From Pseudomonadota bacterium (GTDB lineage: Bacteria; Desulfobacterota; Syntrophia; Syntrophales; JADFWA01): DNA of 12,728 nucleotides. The notes beneath the pieces were generated by a model, which saw only the letters and a program-made list of their open reading frames with translations, had not been told where the DNA came from and ran no database searches. Positions 5,900 to 12,648 of the stretch are shown here, piece after piece. The position numbers were made by a program, and so were the translations under genes. Location of the stretch: positions 1-12,728 of the forward strand of contig JAUWNZ010000013.1 in NCBI GenBank assembly GCA_030612385.1, given 5' to 3'. Within the stretch, counting starts at the first letter, position 1. The number at the start of each line of letters is the position of its first letter.

Positions 5900-6262
5900 A
5901 TGAAACCTGAGAGGCTTGAATATTTTAGAGGGCGTCTGACCCAGGCAGTTGAAGACCTGTTAAACGAAGCCGAGAAAACCGTTTCAGATATGAACGATGG
6001 GAAAGAGAGCTTTCCTGATATGACCGACAGGGCAACATTGGAATCTGAAAGAAATTTTGAGCTTCGAATCCGGGACAGGGAAAGAAAGTTGATCGTGAAG
6101 TTGCAGGAAGCTATCAAGCGTATCGATGAAGGAACGTTTGGTATATGTGAAGTATGCGGAGGGCTGATATCCGAGGAAAGGTTAATAGCAAGACCTGTGA
6201 CCACCCTTTGTATAGATTGTAAAACAAAACAGGAAAGACTTGAAAAGCTGAAAGGCCAATAG
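5900..6262 (+). CDS. dksA: DksA/TraR family RNA polymerase-binding zinc-finger protein
   Basis: Likely DksA-type factor that enters the RNA polymerase secondary channel and, with ppGpp, tunes initiation at rRNA and biosynthetic promoters. It is 120 residues, slightly shorter than enterobacterial DksA (151) because the N-terminus is trimmed. A charged coiled-coil region spans about 1-75, and its tip motif DMTDRA (40-45) keeps both aspartates of the functional DxxDxA motif. The zinc finger follows with C83-x2-C86 and C104-x2-C107, the full four-cysteine set, and then a short basic helix. GAGGTGG (5881-5887) precedes the ATG with a longish 12-nt gap; an in-frame TGA directly upstream excludes a longer start. 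Repeat elements lie on both sides. The tip residues favour a true DksA role over a TraR- or YbiI-like paralogue, though function is inferred. Confidence 0.88.
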   Translation: MKPERLEYFRGRLTQAVEDLLNEAEKTVSDMNDGKESFPDMTDRATLESERNFELRIRDRERKLIVKLQEAIKRIDEGTFGICEVCGGLISEERLIARPVTTLCIDCKTKQERLEKLKGQ

Positions 6263-6294
6263 GGGTTTTCAGCATTTCCTTCGTTCCAACGCCT

Positions 6295-6449
6295 GTGACT
6301 ATTCACGTAGTCAGGCTGAAGGGGCCGAAGAGCACGATTGCCGTACTTTGGCGTAGAAACAGCCGATTCGCGCGCCAAACATGGTTTCAAAGTGCGCCGT
6401 ATTCCCGCTTTTCCTAAGCAGTCTTCAGCCTACTCGCCTGAGTAGTTAA
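6295..6449 (+). repeat. ~155-bp TIR-bounded element after the dksA-like gene
   Basis: The left end (6295-6321, starting GTGACTATTCACGTAG and ending CAGGCTGAAG) is the reverse complement of 5648-5674 at 26 of 27 positions. The right end (6423-6449, CTTCAGCCT then CCTGAGTAGTTAA) is a less exact inverted copy. Length and orientation match the elements after comF and rfaE2. The interior has no heptamers but includes GAAAC/GTTTC complementarity. It starts 33 bp after the dksA stop. Confidence 0.7.
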
Positions 6450-6541
6450 GGTTTAGGCGCTATGTCAACTTTTGAATGTACAATTCCTTCCGAAATACAA
6501 CTAATCACATAACTCCCCGAGAAAAAGTTCTCACTAACCTT

Positions 6542-6579
6542 TAAATAAGAAGATATCGGATAAATAAGAAGATATCGGA
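6542..6579 (+). repeat. Perfect 19-bp tandem duplication
   Basis: TAAATAAGAAGATATCGGA occurs twice head to tail with no difference, 77 bp upstream of priA. It is probably a recent slippage or recombination event. Confidence 0.95.
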
Positions 6580-6655
6580 CAGATTCTTTAAGATACCCGA
6601 AGAGAAAAGTTTCTATCCCGGACTGAAGAATTTCCTGGATGTGAAGGAATAACAG

Positions 6656-9085
6656 ATGCTTGTCAGTGTCGCTATAAATATACCCTCTGAAAAGACCTTC
6701 ACATATTCTGTCCCGTCAGAGCTTGAACAGGAAATTGCCGTGGGTAAGCGGGCACTTGTCCCGCTGGGAAACAGGAAAATGACCGGCTATATACTGGGAT
6801 CGCCCGAGGTGGCCGACAGGGAGGAGACAAGAGACATAATAGAGGTACTGGATATGGCGCCGCTCTTTAACGAAGATGATCTCAGATTTTACAAATGGAC
6901 ATCCGACTACTACATACACTACCCCGGAGCATTGCTTGGAAATATTCTCCCCGGGGGAATAGATATAGAAAGCTGCATGTGGGCAGCGCCCGCAGGGGTT
7001 AACGTAAAAGACACTGTGGCAAATAACCTGTCTCCGGTTCAGAGGAGAATAATTGATGTATTAGAAAACCACCCGGAGGGACTGCCTGCAGCCAGGCTTA
7101 AAAAGGCGGTAGGCGCCAAACAGATATATCGTGACCTGAAGACACTTCATAAGATAGAACTTATAACGCTGGAAGAGAGGCTCAAAAAACCCTCCATAAA
7201 AACAAAGACGGAAAAGCTGTTGACCCTAAATCGCTACGATGAATCTGATTTGAGGTTGACGGAGAAACAGAAGAGGATTGTCGATTTCCTCAGCAGGCAC
7301 AGCGAGAGTTCAATTTCCTCTCTGCGTCGAGAATTCAAAAGTGTCTCATCTATTATCCGCAGCCTGGAAAAGAAAGGGGTCGTCAGTATCTTTGAAAGAG
7401 AGGTTTCCCGGCGTCCTCCGCATGGTCCCGATATAGGAGAAGATGACACAGAGTTTATCCTCAACAAAGAGCAGCAGGCCGCAGCGACAGAAATTATCCG
7501 TGGTATTTTATCTGAAAAGTTCTCACCCTATCTCCTTCATGGTATTACCGGCAGCGGGAAAACGGAAGTCTACATCGATGCCATAAAAGAGGTTCTCAGA
7601 CTAAATGGGAGCGCCATTTTCCTTGTCCCCGAGATAGCACTTACGCCGCAATTGTTGAGCAGGTTTAACAGGAGGTTAGAAGATAATGAAATAGCCGTTC
7701 TCCACAGCGGAATTTCGAAGAGAGCAAGATATGACCAGTGGAGGAAGATACAAAGTGGCGAGACAAGGATTGTTGTAGGCGCCAGGTCGGCAATATTTGC
7801 GCCTGTAAGGAATTTGAGATTAATAATAGTTGATGAGGAGCACAGCACATCCTACAAACAGGATGATCGTGTTCAATATAATGCTCGTGACCTGGCGGTA
7901 GTAAGGGCGAAACTGAATTCGGCGGCTGTTGTGTTAGGTTCAGCCACGCCGGGAATTCAGACTTATCACAATGCAAAAGAAAAACGGTACAGATATCTGT
8001 CTCTGCCTGTAAGGGTGGGGAATAAGCCCCTTCCACAGGTTGATATAATCGATATGAGGGAAGAAAAAGACGAACGGGGGAACCCTCCGATCTTCTCCCG
8101 GCTTCTGAAGTCTTCAATCAGGGATACCCTTGAAAGCGGGAAACAATCACTTCTCTTTTTGAACAGACGGGGGTTCAATACCTTTTTGTGCTGCCTTGAC
8201 TGCGGTTATGTATTCAAGTGTCTGAACTGTTCCATTTCAATGACCTACCATGCAGATGGCGGGACTCTCAGATGCCATTATTGTGATTACAATATAAATC
8301 TTCCGTCAATTTGTCCCGAGTGTGGTGGAAGAAGAATAAGGAATTATGGCGTTGGGACGGAAAGAGTGGAAAAAGAGGTTTCAAGGCTCTTTCCCCGGGC
8401 CAGAGTGGAGCGGATGGACAGTGACACCACCGCAAAAAAGGGGGTATATGAAAAATTGCTCAAGGCCCTGGACACAGGGGATATCGACATACTCATAGGT
8501 ACCCAGATGATTACGAAGGGACATGATTTCCCCAACATTACTCTTGTCGGCGTGGTATCTGCCGATATGTCCCTTAATATTCCTGATTTCAGGGCGGCGG
8601 AAAGGACATTCCAGATCATAACCCAGGTCTCGGGAAGAAGCGGAAGGGGGGATTCGCCAGGCAGGGTTGTCGTGCAGACCTTCAACCCGGGATATTATGC
8701 CATCAAGCGGGCAAGGAAGCATGACTATCAGGGATTTTATGGAGATGAAATAGCGCTTCGCAGGGAGCTTGGTTATCCGCCGTTTTTCCGGATGGTGAAC
8801 CTGCGTATATCCGGCATAAAAAAAGACAGAGTAGCAGAAAAGGCCAGAAGTATAGGAGTTCTTGCCAGAAAGTTTTCTCTGGATGAAGCAATAGGAGGAA
8901 AAGTGGGGGTTATAGGCCCGGCAGAGGCCCCCATCGCCAAAATTAAAGGGAGATACAGGTGGCATATCCTCCTGAAGGGAAAGGATATAAAAGCGCTCCA
9001 TACCCTTGCCGGGAATATACTCTGGGAGACGAGGAGAGATGGCTTCGATATCAAGGTGGATGTGGATCCGGTCAATTTCATGTAG
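6656..9085 (+). CDS. priA: Primosomal protein N', replication restart helicase PriA
   Basis: 3'-5' superfamily 2 helicase that recognises stalled or repaired forks and reloads the replisome. It is 809 residues, slightly above the E. coli length (732) because of a longer linker. The N-terminal 3'-end-binding domain covers about 1-100 (VAINIPSEKTFTYSVP, then GKRALVPLGNR). A winged-helix/linker region runs about 125-255. The helicase core has Walker A GITGSGKT (296-303), LVPEIALTPQ (323-332), HSG (350-352), the DEEH box (393-396) and GSATP (428-432). The zinc module has eight paired cysteines: 513/516, 522/525, 540/543 and 553/556. Motifs V and VI follow as GTQMITKGHDFPNITLVG (615-632) and QVSGRSGRG (657-665). 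AAGGA (6644-6648) sits 7 nt before the ATG. No frameshift is visible. It appears monocistronic, with a structured element 48 bp downstream. Confidence 0.97.
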   Translation: MLVSVAINIPSEKTFTYSVPSELEQEIAVGKRALVPLGNRKMTGYILGSPEVADREETRDIIEVLDMAPLFNEDDLRFYKWTSDYYIHYPGALLGNILPGGIDIESCMWAAPAGVNVKDTVANNLSPVQRRIIDVLENHPEGLPAARLKKAVGAKQIYRDLKTLHKIELITLEERLKKPSIKTKTEKLLTLNRYDESDLRLTEKQKRIVDFLSRHSESSISSLRREFKSVSSIIRSLEKKGVVSIFEREVSRRPPHGPDIGEDDTEFILNKEQQAAATEIIRGILSEKFSPYLLHGITGSGKTEVYIDAIKEVLRLNGSAIFLVPEIALTPQLLSRFNRRLEDNEIAVLHSGISKRARYDQWRKIQSGETRIVVGARSAIFAPVRNLRLIIVDEEHSTSYKQDDRVQYNARDLAVVRAKLNSAAVVLGSATPGIQTYHNAKEKRYRYLSLPVRVGNKPLPQVDIIDMREEKDERGNPPIFSRLLKSSIRDTLESGKQSLLFLNRRGFNTFLCCLDCGYVFKCLNCSISMTYHADGGTLRCHYCDYNINLPSICPECGGRRIRNYGVGTERVEKEVSRLFPRARVERMDSDTTAKKGVYEKLLKALDTGDIDILIGTQMITKGHDFPNITLVGVVSADMSLNIPDFRAAERTFQIITQVSGRSGRGDSPGRVVVQTFNPGYYAIKRARKHDYQGFYGDEIALRRELGYPPFFRMVNLRISGIKKDRVAEKARSIGVLARKFSLDEAIGGKVGVIGPAEAPIAKIKGRYRWHILLKGKDIKALHTLAGNILWETRRDGFDIKVDVDPVNFM

Positions 9086-9132
9086 GAGGCTGTCTGAGAA
9101 TGAGAAATTTTTTGCAAGGTCAAGGGTAATAT

Positions 9133-9240
9133 CTCAATAAGTTCGAGTAGGGGCGACCTTGTCTGCGTGCGGAGACGCACAGGCAGGCTTTAGTCGCCCA
9201 TATCGGGAGGTTAAAACCTCCCCTCTCCTAATTTATTGAG
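9133..9240. repeat. 108-bp nested-hairpin element between priA and the trxB-like gene
   Basis: Outer ends CTCAATAA (9133-9140) and TTATTGAG (9233-9240) are exact inverted repeats, with weaker pairing continuing inward. Inside lie GGGCGAC/GTCGCCC (9151-9157/9193-9199), a GTGCG-GAGA-CGCAC hairpin with a GNRA-type loop (9167-9180) and GGGAGGTT-AA-AACCTCCC (9205-9222). No coding capacity. MITE-like or a 3'-end stabiliser/terminator of priA; the last hairpin lacks a clean U-tract. Confidence 0.75.
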
Positions 9241-9267
9241 AAGCTACGAAGATAGAGGTGAAAATTA

Positions 9268-10284
9268 ATGAAAAGCAGACAAATTCCTGAGGATGTTTAT
9301 GACATAATTATAATCGGCGGTGGACCGGCTGGTTTTACTGCGGGTCAATATGCATCAAGGGCAATGTTAAAAGTGTTATTGATCGAGGGTAGTTTAACAT
9401 TGAGTCAGGTTACTATTACCGATCTTGTGGAAAATTATCCGGGTATTCCCGAACCGGTAAGCGGCCTTGAACTCCACGACAGATTCAAAAGGCAGGCAAG
9501 CGGGTTCGGTCTCCCGACCAGATCAGAAGATGTAATATCCATTATAAAGGTACAGTTGAGTGATCCTGCCCTGAATAAAATCGAGAATCGGACTGTTGAC
9601 GGGTGGGAAATAAGAACAAACTGCAACACATATTATGCTCTTTCCATTATTATTGCCACTGGCGCATCCTGGCAAAAGCTGGGCATCCCCGGTGAGGAGA
9701 CATTCTTAGGCAAAGGTGTATCATTCTGTGCCACCTGCGACGCACCTTTTTATAAAAATAGAGATGTTGTGGTTATTGGAGGCGGTGATGCGGCGGTTAA
9801 GGAGGCCATTTATCTTACCAAATTTGCCGGGAAGGTTACCATTGTCCATCGCAGGGATCGCCTGCGAGCGACAGGTATCTTGAGGAAAATGGCCTTCGCA
9901 AACAATAAGATAGACTTTGCCTGGAACTCAGCGCCGGAGGCCATACTCGGAGATGATTTTGTCACGGGCGTGAAGATAAGAAATGTGAAGACACCCGATG
10001 ATTACAGGGTGATTCAGGCAGACGGCATCTTCTTATTCATTGGTCTAAAGCCGAACACTGAAGTTGTTCGTGGCATTGTAGAACTTGATAATAACGGATA
10101 TATTCTGGCGGACAGTAATATGATGACATCGGAGAGGAGTATATTTTCCTGCGGTGACTGCATCAAAAAACTGCTCCGACAGATAGTGACAGCCTGCGGC
10201 GATGGGGCAACGGCCGCATTCTCCGCTCAGTTGTATGTGGAGGCATTAAAGGGGGAGACCTATGGAGATTTCAGCTCAGATTAG
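9268..10284 (+). CDS. trxB: Thioredoxin reductase-like FAD/NADPH flavoprotein
   Basis: Low-molecular-weight thioredoxin reductase fold that transfers electrons from NADPH through FAD and a dithiol to thioredoxin or a similar partner. It is 338 residues. FAD motif IIIIGGGPAGFTAG is at 13-26, the redox-active pair CATC at 154-157, NADPH-domain GGGDAAVKEA at 171-180, and the NADPH-selective HRRDRLRA at 194-201. The C-terminal FAD motif SIFSCGDCIKK is at 291-301, then RQIVTACGDGATAA. Two departures from classical TrxB are visible. The second FAD motif carries CGDC (C295, C298) where AGDV is usual, and the region after the first strand reads LSQVTITDLVENYPG instead of GGQLTTT. The start has GAGGTG 8 nt upstream. 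The next gene starts 23 bp inside this one. Thioredoxin reductase is the best reading, but ferredoxin-dependent or other TrxB-like enzymes cannot be excluded. Confidence 0.85.
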   Translation: MKSRQIPEDVYDIIIIGGGPAGFTAGQYASRAMLKVLLIEGSLTLSQVTITDLVENYPGIPEPVSGLELHDRFKRQASGFGLPTRSEDVISIIKVQLSDPALNKIENRTVDGWEIRTNCNTYYALSIIIATGASWQKLGIPGEETFLGKGVSFCATCDAPFYKNRDVVVIGGGDAAVKEAIYLTKFAGKVTIVHRRDRLRATGILRKMAFANNKIDFAWNSAPEAILGDDFVTGVKIRNVKTPDDYRVIQADGIFLFIGLKPNTEVVRGIVELDNNGYILADSNMMTSERSIFSCGDCIKKLLRQIVTACGDGATAAFSAQLYVEALKGETYGDFSSD

Positions 10285-10504
10285 TCTCTATCCTCTAAAA
10301 CAGGAAAGGCTTTCACCTGCTATAGAAGAGGCTTGGAGAATTATTGAGGAATATGATATCATTATACAAAAAGGCTTAATGAGCACCGTTTTAATAGGTG
10401 AAAGGAAAGAGGTATTTGATGCCGTCACAGAGATTTTCGAGGAATTATCTAAAAAGGGAATGCTTGTTCTTAATGTTGCGTTTTCAAATGCCTGTCCAGT
10501 GTAA
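10262..10504 (+). CDS. MTH1187/YkoF-type thiamine-binding family protein
   Basis: Small (80-residue) protein of the MTH1187/YkoF-like family, whose ferredoxin-like domains bind thiamine or its pyrimidine in characterised members; the biological role of single-domain forms is unclear. The N-terminus MEISAQISLYPLKQERLSPAI is the usual first strand and turn. EEAWRIIEEYDIIIQKGLMSTVLIGE and EVFDAVTEIFEELSKKG follow the family pattern, and it ends VAFSNACPV. Its ATG lies inside the end of the trxB-like gene (23-bp overlap, different frame) with GGGGGAG directly upstream. Its stop overlaps the ribosome-binding site of the next gene. The three genes are thus probably one transcript with coupled translation. 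A link between the flavoprotein and this domain is suggested only by this packing. Confidence 0.82.
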   Translation: MEISAQISLYPLKQERLSPAIEEAWRIIEEYDIIIQKGLMSTVLIGERKEVFDAVTEIFEELSKKGMLVLNVAFSNACPV

Positions 10505-10518
10505 GGAGGAATGGGAAT

Positions 10519-10713
10519 ATGCCAATTTATGAGTATGAGTGCAGCAAATGTAACACTACATTTGAATCGGTGCGCTCTATAAGTGACGATGACAAGGACT
10601 TAAAATGCCCGATCTGTGGAAGCAGTGGTGTTAAAAAGATATTGTCAGTCTTTTCATCTTCTTCCATTCAGGGTTGCTCATCCTGTGCGTCGTCAAATCG
10701 AGGTTTCACCTGA
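10519..10713 (+). CDS. FmdB family zinc-ribbon protein
   Basis: A 64-residue putative regulatory/zinc-ribbon protein of the FmdB type. The N-terminus MPIYEYECSKCNTTFE is diagnostic, with C8-x2-C11 and C30-x2-C33 (KCPICGSSGVKKILS) forming the ribbon. A serine-rich tail adds C53-x2-C56. Members are widespread and mostly uncharacterised; the original link was to formamidase expression. AAGGAGG (10503-10509), overlapping the previous stop codon, precedes the ATG by 9 nt, so it is the third gene of the trxB-like group. A small stem CCGGC/GCCGG (10728-10742) follows but without a U-tract. Confidence 0.9.
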   Translation: MPIYEYECSKCNTTFESVRSISDDDKDLKCPICGSSGVKKILSVFSSSSIQGCSSCASSNRGFT

Positions 10714-10781
10714 GCGTAGATCGTATCCCGGCGGTCTGCCGGAATGAATATAAAGACAGAAGGTCAGAGGTCAAAGTGGGT

Positions 10782-10828
10782 GGCATGGACAAACCATGTG
10801 CCGGACTTTGATCCGGTATTGTTTGTCC
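10782..10828 (+). promoter_or_regulatory. Competing hairpins, possible RNA switch or dispersed palindrome
   Basis: GGACAAAC (10787-10794) pairs exactly with GTTTGTCC (10821-10828), with CCGGA/TCCGG (10801-10805/10812-10816) stacked inside. Alternatively GGCATGG (from 10782) can pair with CCATG-TGCC (10794-10802). The two folds exclude each other. No ligand class is recognised. Confidence 0.4.
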
Positions 10829-10877
10829 GTGAAGGATCGAACAAAAATGGTGTCACCTACTGAATTGTGAATAACTA

Positions 10878-10906
10878 TTGACATACAAAATTAGTTTCTG
10901 TATTTC
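10878..10906 (+). promoter_or_regulatory. Candidate promoter upstream of the DegT-family gene
   Basis: Perfect TTGACA (10878-10883), 17-bp spacing, then TATTTC (10901-10906) preceded by TG one base away. The -35 is strong and the -10 weak. It would give a leader of roughly 260 nt that includes the hairpins at 11050-11147. Confidence 0.4.
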
Positions 10907-11049
10907 CCTGTCATGCGTAGAGCATGGCAAGTTGAATATTATGAAGACGCATCAGGAACATAGCCCCAATGCCGCCGGTTTGCGGAGGGGAGAATAAGGT
11001 GCTGACGGTGATTAAATTAGCAGGGCCCGTTATACACAACCATTTGTAG

Positions 11050-11147
11050 CGTCAGTTCTCAGAATGGGCTGAATGACGAGCCGATTGGAACAGAAATGCA
11101 GGTCGATGGAGACATGTCTGCCGTCACGGTACAGGCAGGCATCGACC
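11050..11147 (+). promoter_or_regulatory. Two-hairpin 5' leader of the DegT-family gene
   Basis: Hairpin one: CGTCA (11050-11054) with TGACG (11074-11078), plus CAG/CTG inside. Hairpin two: GGTCGATG (11101-11108) with CATCGACC (11140-11147), enclosing CTGCC/GGCAG (11118-11122/11134-11138). Hairpin two ends 14 nt before the GGAGGGG ribosome-binding site (11162-11168). Stems are exact, function unknown. Confidence 0.45.
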
Positions 11148-11174
11148 ACCGCTTGATAGTTGGAGGGGTAAAAA

Positions 11175-12377
11175 ATGGCAGGCGCTGAAATTATAGGAAA
11201 GGAAGAGATTAAAGAGGTTATGGATGTTCTGGAGACAGGCGTCCTTTTCAGGTATGGGTTTGATAATGAGAGAAAGGGAATCTTTAAGGTAAGGGAATTT
11301 GAGGAGGCATTCGCAAAGTATTGCAGCGCCGGATATGCCCTGGGCGTAACTTCCGGTTCGGCGGCGCTTAAGGTTGCCCTTACCGCTATGGATGTCGGCC
11401 CCGGGGATGAGGTTATTGTCCCGGCATTTACATTCGTAGCCACATACGAAGCGGTGCTGGAGGTGGGGGCGATTCCGGTGATGGCCGATATCGATGGATC
11501 TCTGAACCTGGATCCCGATGATATCGAGGCAAAGATAACCCCTTTCACAAAGGCGGTCATTCCTGTCCACATGTGCGGGGCGCCGGCAAGGATCGATAAA
11601 ATTGTTGAAGTCGCGAAGAAAAATAATCTCATGGTCCTTGAGGATAATGCGCAGGGTTGTGGCGGAACTTACAAGGGGAAATATCTCGGCACATTCGGGG
11701 ATATGGGGATATTCAGCTTTGATTATGTAAAGACCATAACCACAGGTGAGGGGGGCATGGTTGTGACGGACAATATTGATCTTTACAACCGTTCCGACTG
11801 GTATCACGACCATGGACATGACCATAATCCGAATGTGGGTAGGGCAATGGAGGGAAGGAGTATTTTAGGCTCCAATTTCCGAATGGGGGAACTCCAGGGA
11901 GCTGTTGGGCTGGCACAACTCCGAAGGCTCGATTATGTGATAGCTGAGCAGAAGAAAAACAAAGCAGTAATTAAAGAGGCGCTGAGCAAGGTCGATGGTC
12001 TGAAATTCAGAGATATTCCGGATCCCGATGGAGATAGCGCAACATTTCTTGGGTTCAATCTTCCCGATGCCGGGCTCACAAAGAAAATTCAAAAGGCCTT
12101 AAGTGACGAGGGTATCGGCACCGTGCTCTTTAAGGAGAACCTGTGGCACTATGTCCCCAACTGGGAACATCTTCTTTCACAGTCCACGGCAAATTCGAAG
12201 AAATACCCATTCACAAATCCGATGTATAAAGGAAAAGCCGATTACAGCAGAGCGAGTATTCCCAAGGCGGAGGATATACTCGGCAGGACCCTCTTTATGC
12301 AGATTTTCGTCAATATGTCTGAAGAAAAGATGAAAAGTATTATTGATGGAATTGAGAAAGTGTCTAAGATGTTATAG
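11175..12377 (+). CDS. DegT/DnrJ/EryC1/StrS-family PLP-dependent sugar aminotransferase (possibly KdnA-like)
   Basis: PLP enzyme of the family that aminates keto-sugars for LPS, glycans or antibiotics. It is 400 residues, the normal size. The PLP pocket is intact: TSGSAALKVAL (59-69), VPAFTFVATYEA (82-93), PVHMCG (130-135), LEDNAQGCGG (155-164, with D157 for the pyridine nitrogen) and the Schiff-base lysine K186 in FSFDYVKTITTGEGG. NFRMGELQGAVGLAQL (234-249) is the usual C-terminal-side motif. A histidine-rich YHDHGHDH (210-217) and ETGVLFRYGFD (20-30) resemble, from memory, 8-amino-3,8-dideoxy-octulosonate transaminases (KdnA), which act on Kdo in LPS; this subfamily call is tentative. GGAGGGG lies 6 nt before the ATG. 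No partner dehydrogenase (kdnB) is visible, though the next gene lies outside the window. Confidence 0.9.
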   Translation: MAGAEIIGKEEIKEVMDVLETGVLFRYGFDNERKGIFKVREFEEAFAKYCSAGYALGVTSGSAALKVALTAMDVGPGDEVIVPAFTFVATYEAVLEVGAIPVMADIDGSLNLDPDDIEAKITPFTKAVIPVHMCGAPARIDKIVEVAKKNNLMVLEDNAQGCGGTYKGKYLGTFGDMGIFSFDYVKTITTGEGGMVVTDNIDLYNRSDWYHDHGHDHNPNVGRAMEGRSILGSNFRMGELQGAVGLAQLRRLDYVIAEQKKNKAVIKEALSKVDGLKFRDIPDPDGDSATFLGFNLPDAGLTKKIQKALSDEGIGTVLFKENLWHYVPNWEHLLSQSTANSKKYPFTNPMYKGKADYSRASIPKAEDILGRTLFMQIFVNMSEEKMKSIIDGIEKVSKML

Positions 12378-12496
12378 CATTGCATGTCAGGGTTCAAGGT
12401 TGATCGTTTTCTAACCACTGAACAGTGAACCCTGAAGCGCTTCTTGTTTTAGACTTGTCCGGGTTAGTCTATTTATGAGATGGATTTTGCCCGGTT

Positions 12497-12644
12497 GTAA
12501 CTACTCAGCCACAGATTCACACAGATTCACACAGATGAACGCAGGTAGGTTTAAACACAAAGAAGTCACGTGACTACAGGAGTAGTTACAATAAAAGAAA
12601 AAATATCAGTGATAATCTGCGTAGATCGGTGGCTAAATAATTAC
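12497..12644. repeat. ~148-bp TIR-bounded element with CACAGATT-type repeats
   Basis: GTAACTACTCAGCCACAGAT (12497-12516) matches the reverse complement of 12625-12644 at 16 of 20 positions, with weaker pairing continuing inward. The interior contains CACAGATT units of about 10-bp period, and a further GGAGTAGTTAC copy (12579-12589) preceded by the palindrome AGTCACGTGACT (12564-12575). Its length agrees with the three elements at the comF, rfaE2 and dksA ends. Confidence 0.7.
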
Positions 12645-12648
12645 AAAA

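Larger units (their letters stand above)
6263..6655. other. dksA-priA intergenic region
   Basis: These 393 bp hold a TIR-bounded element (6295-6449), a small hairpin GAGAA/TTCTC (6519-6532), a 19-bp tandem duplication (6542-6579) and a short protein-like frame ending at 6652 just before priA. No complete gene. TTGAAT (6472-6477) with TACAAC (6496-6501, 18-bp spacing) is a weak promoter candidate for priA. Confidence 0.55.
10714..11174. other. 461-bp leader/intergenic region upstream of the aminotransferase gene
   Basis: No recognised gene. It contains a 39-codon frame (10744-10863) with protein-like composition but no clear ribosome-binding site, competing hairpins at 10782-10828, a candidate promoter (10878-10906), a CATGC-GTAGA-GCATG hairpin (10912-10926), two very short frames (10941-10997 and 10999-11049, the latter a GTG preceded by GGAGGGG) and two larger hairpins just before the aminotransferase start. 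It may be a regulatory leader, a decayed gene, or both. Confidence 0.5.

Noticed and set aside
5872..6390. Minus-strand 172-codon frame over the dksA-like gene
   Set aside because: It is antisense to a gene with an intact zinc finger and DxxDxA motif, has low-complexity serine content and no family match.
10728..10742. Rho-independent terminator after the FmdB gene
   Set aside because: The 5-bp stem CCGGC/GCCGG is not followed by a U-tract.
11030..11825. Long open frames on the minus strand (200 and 233 codons)
   Set aside because: They are mostly antisense to the well-supported DegT-family gene and show no recognisable domains.
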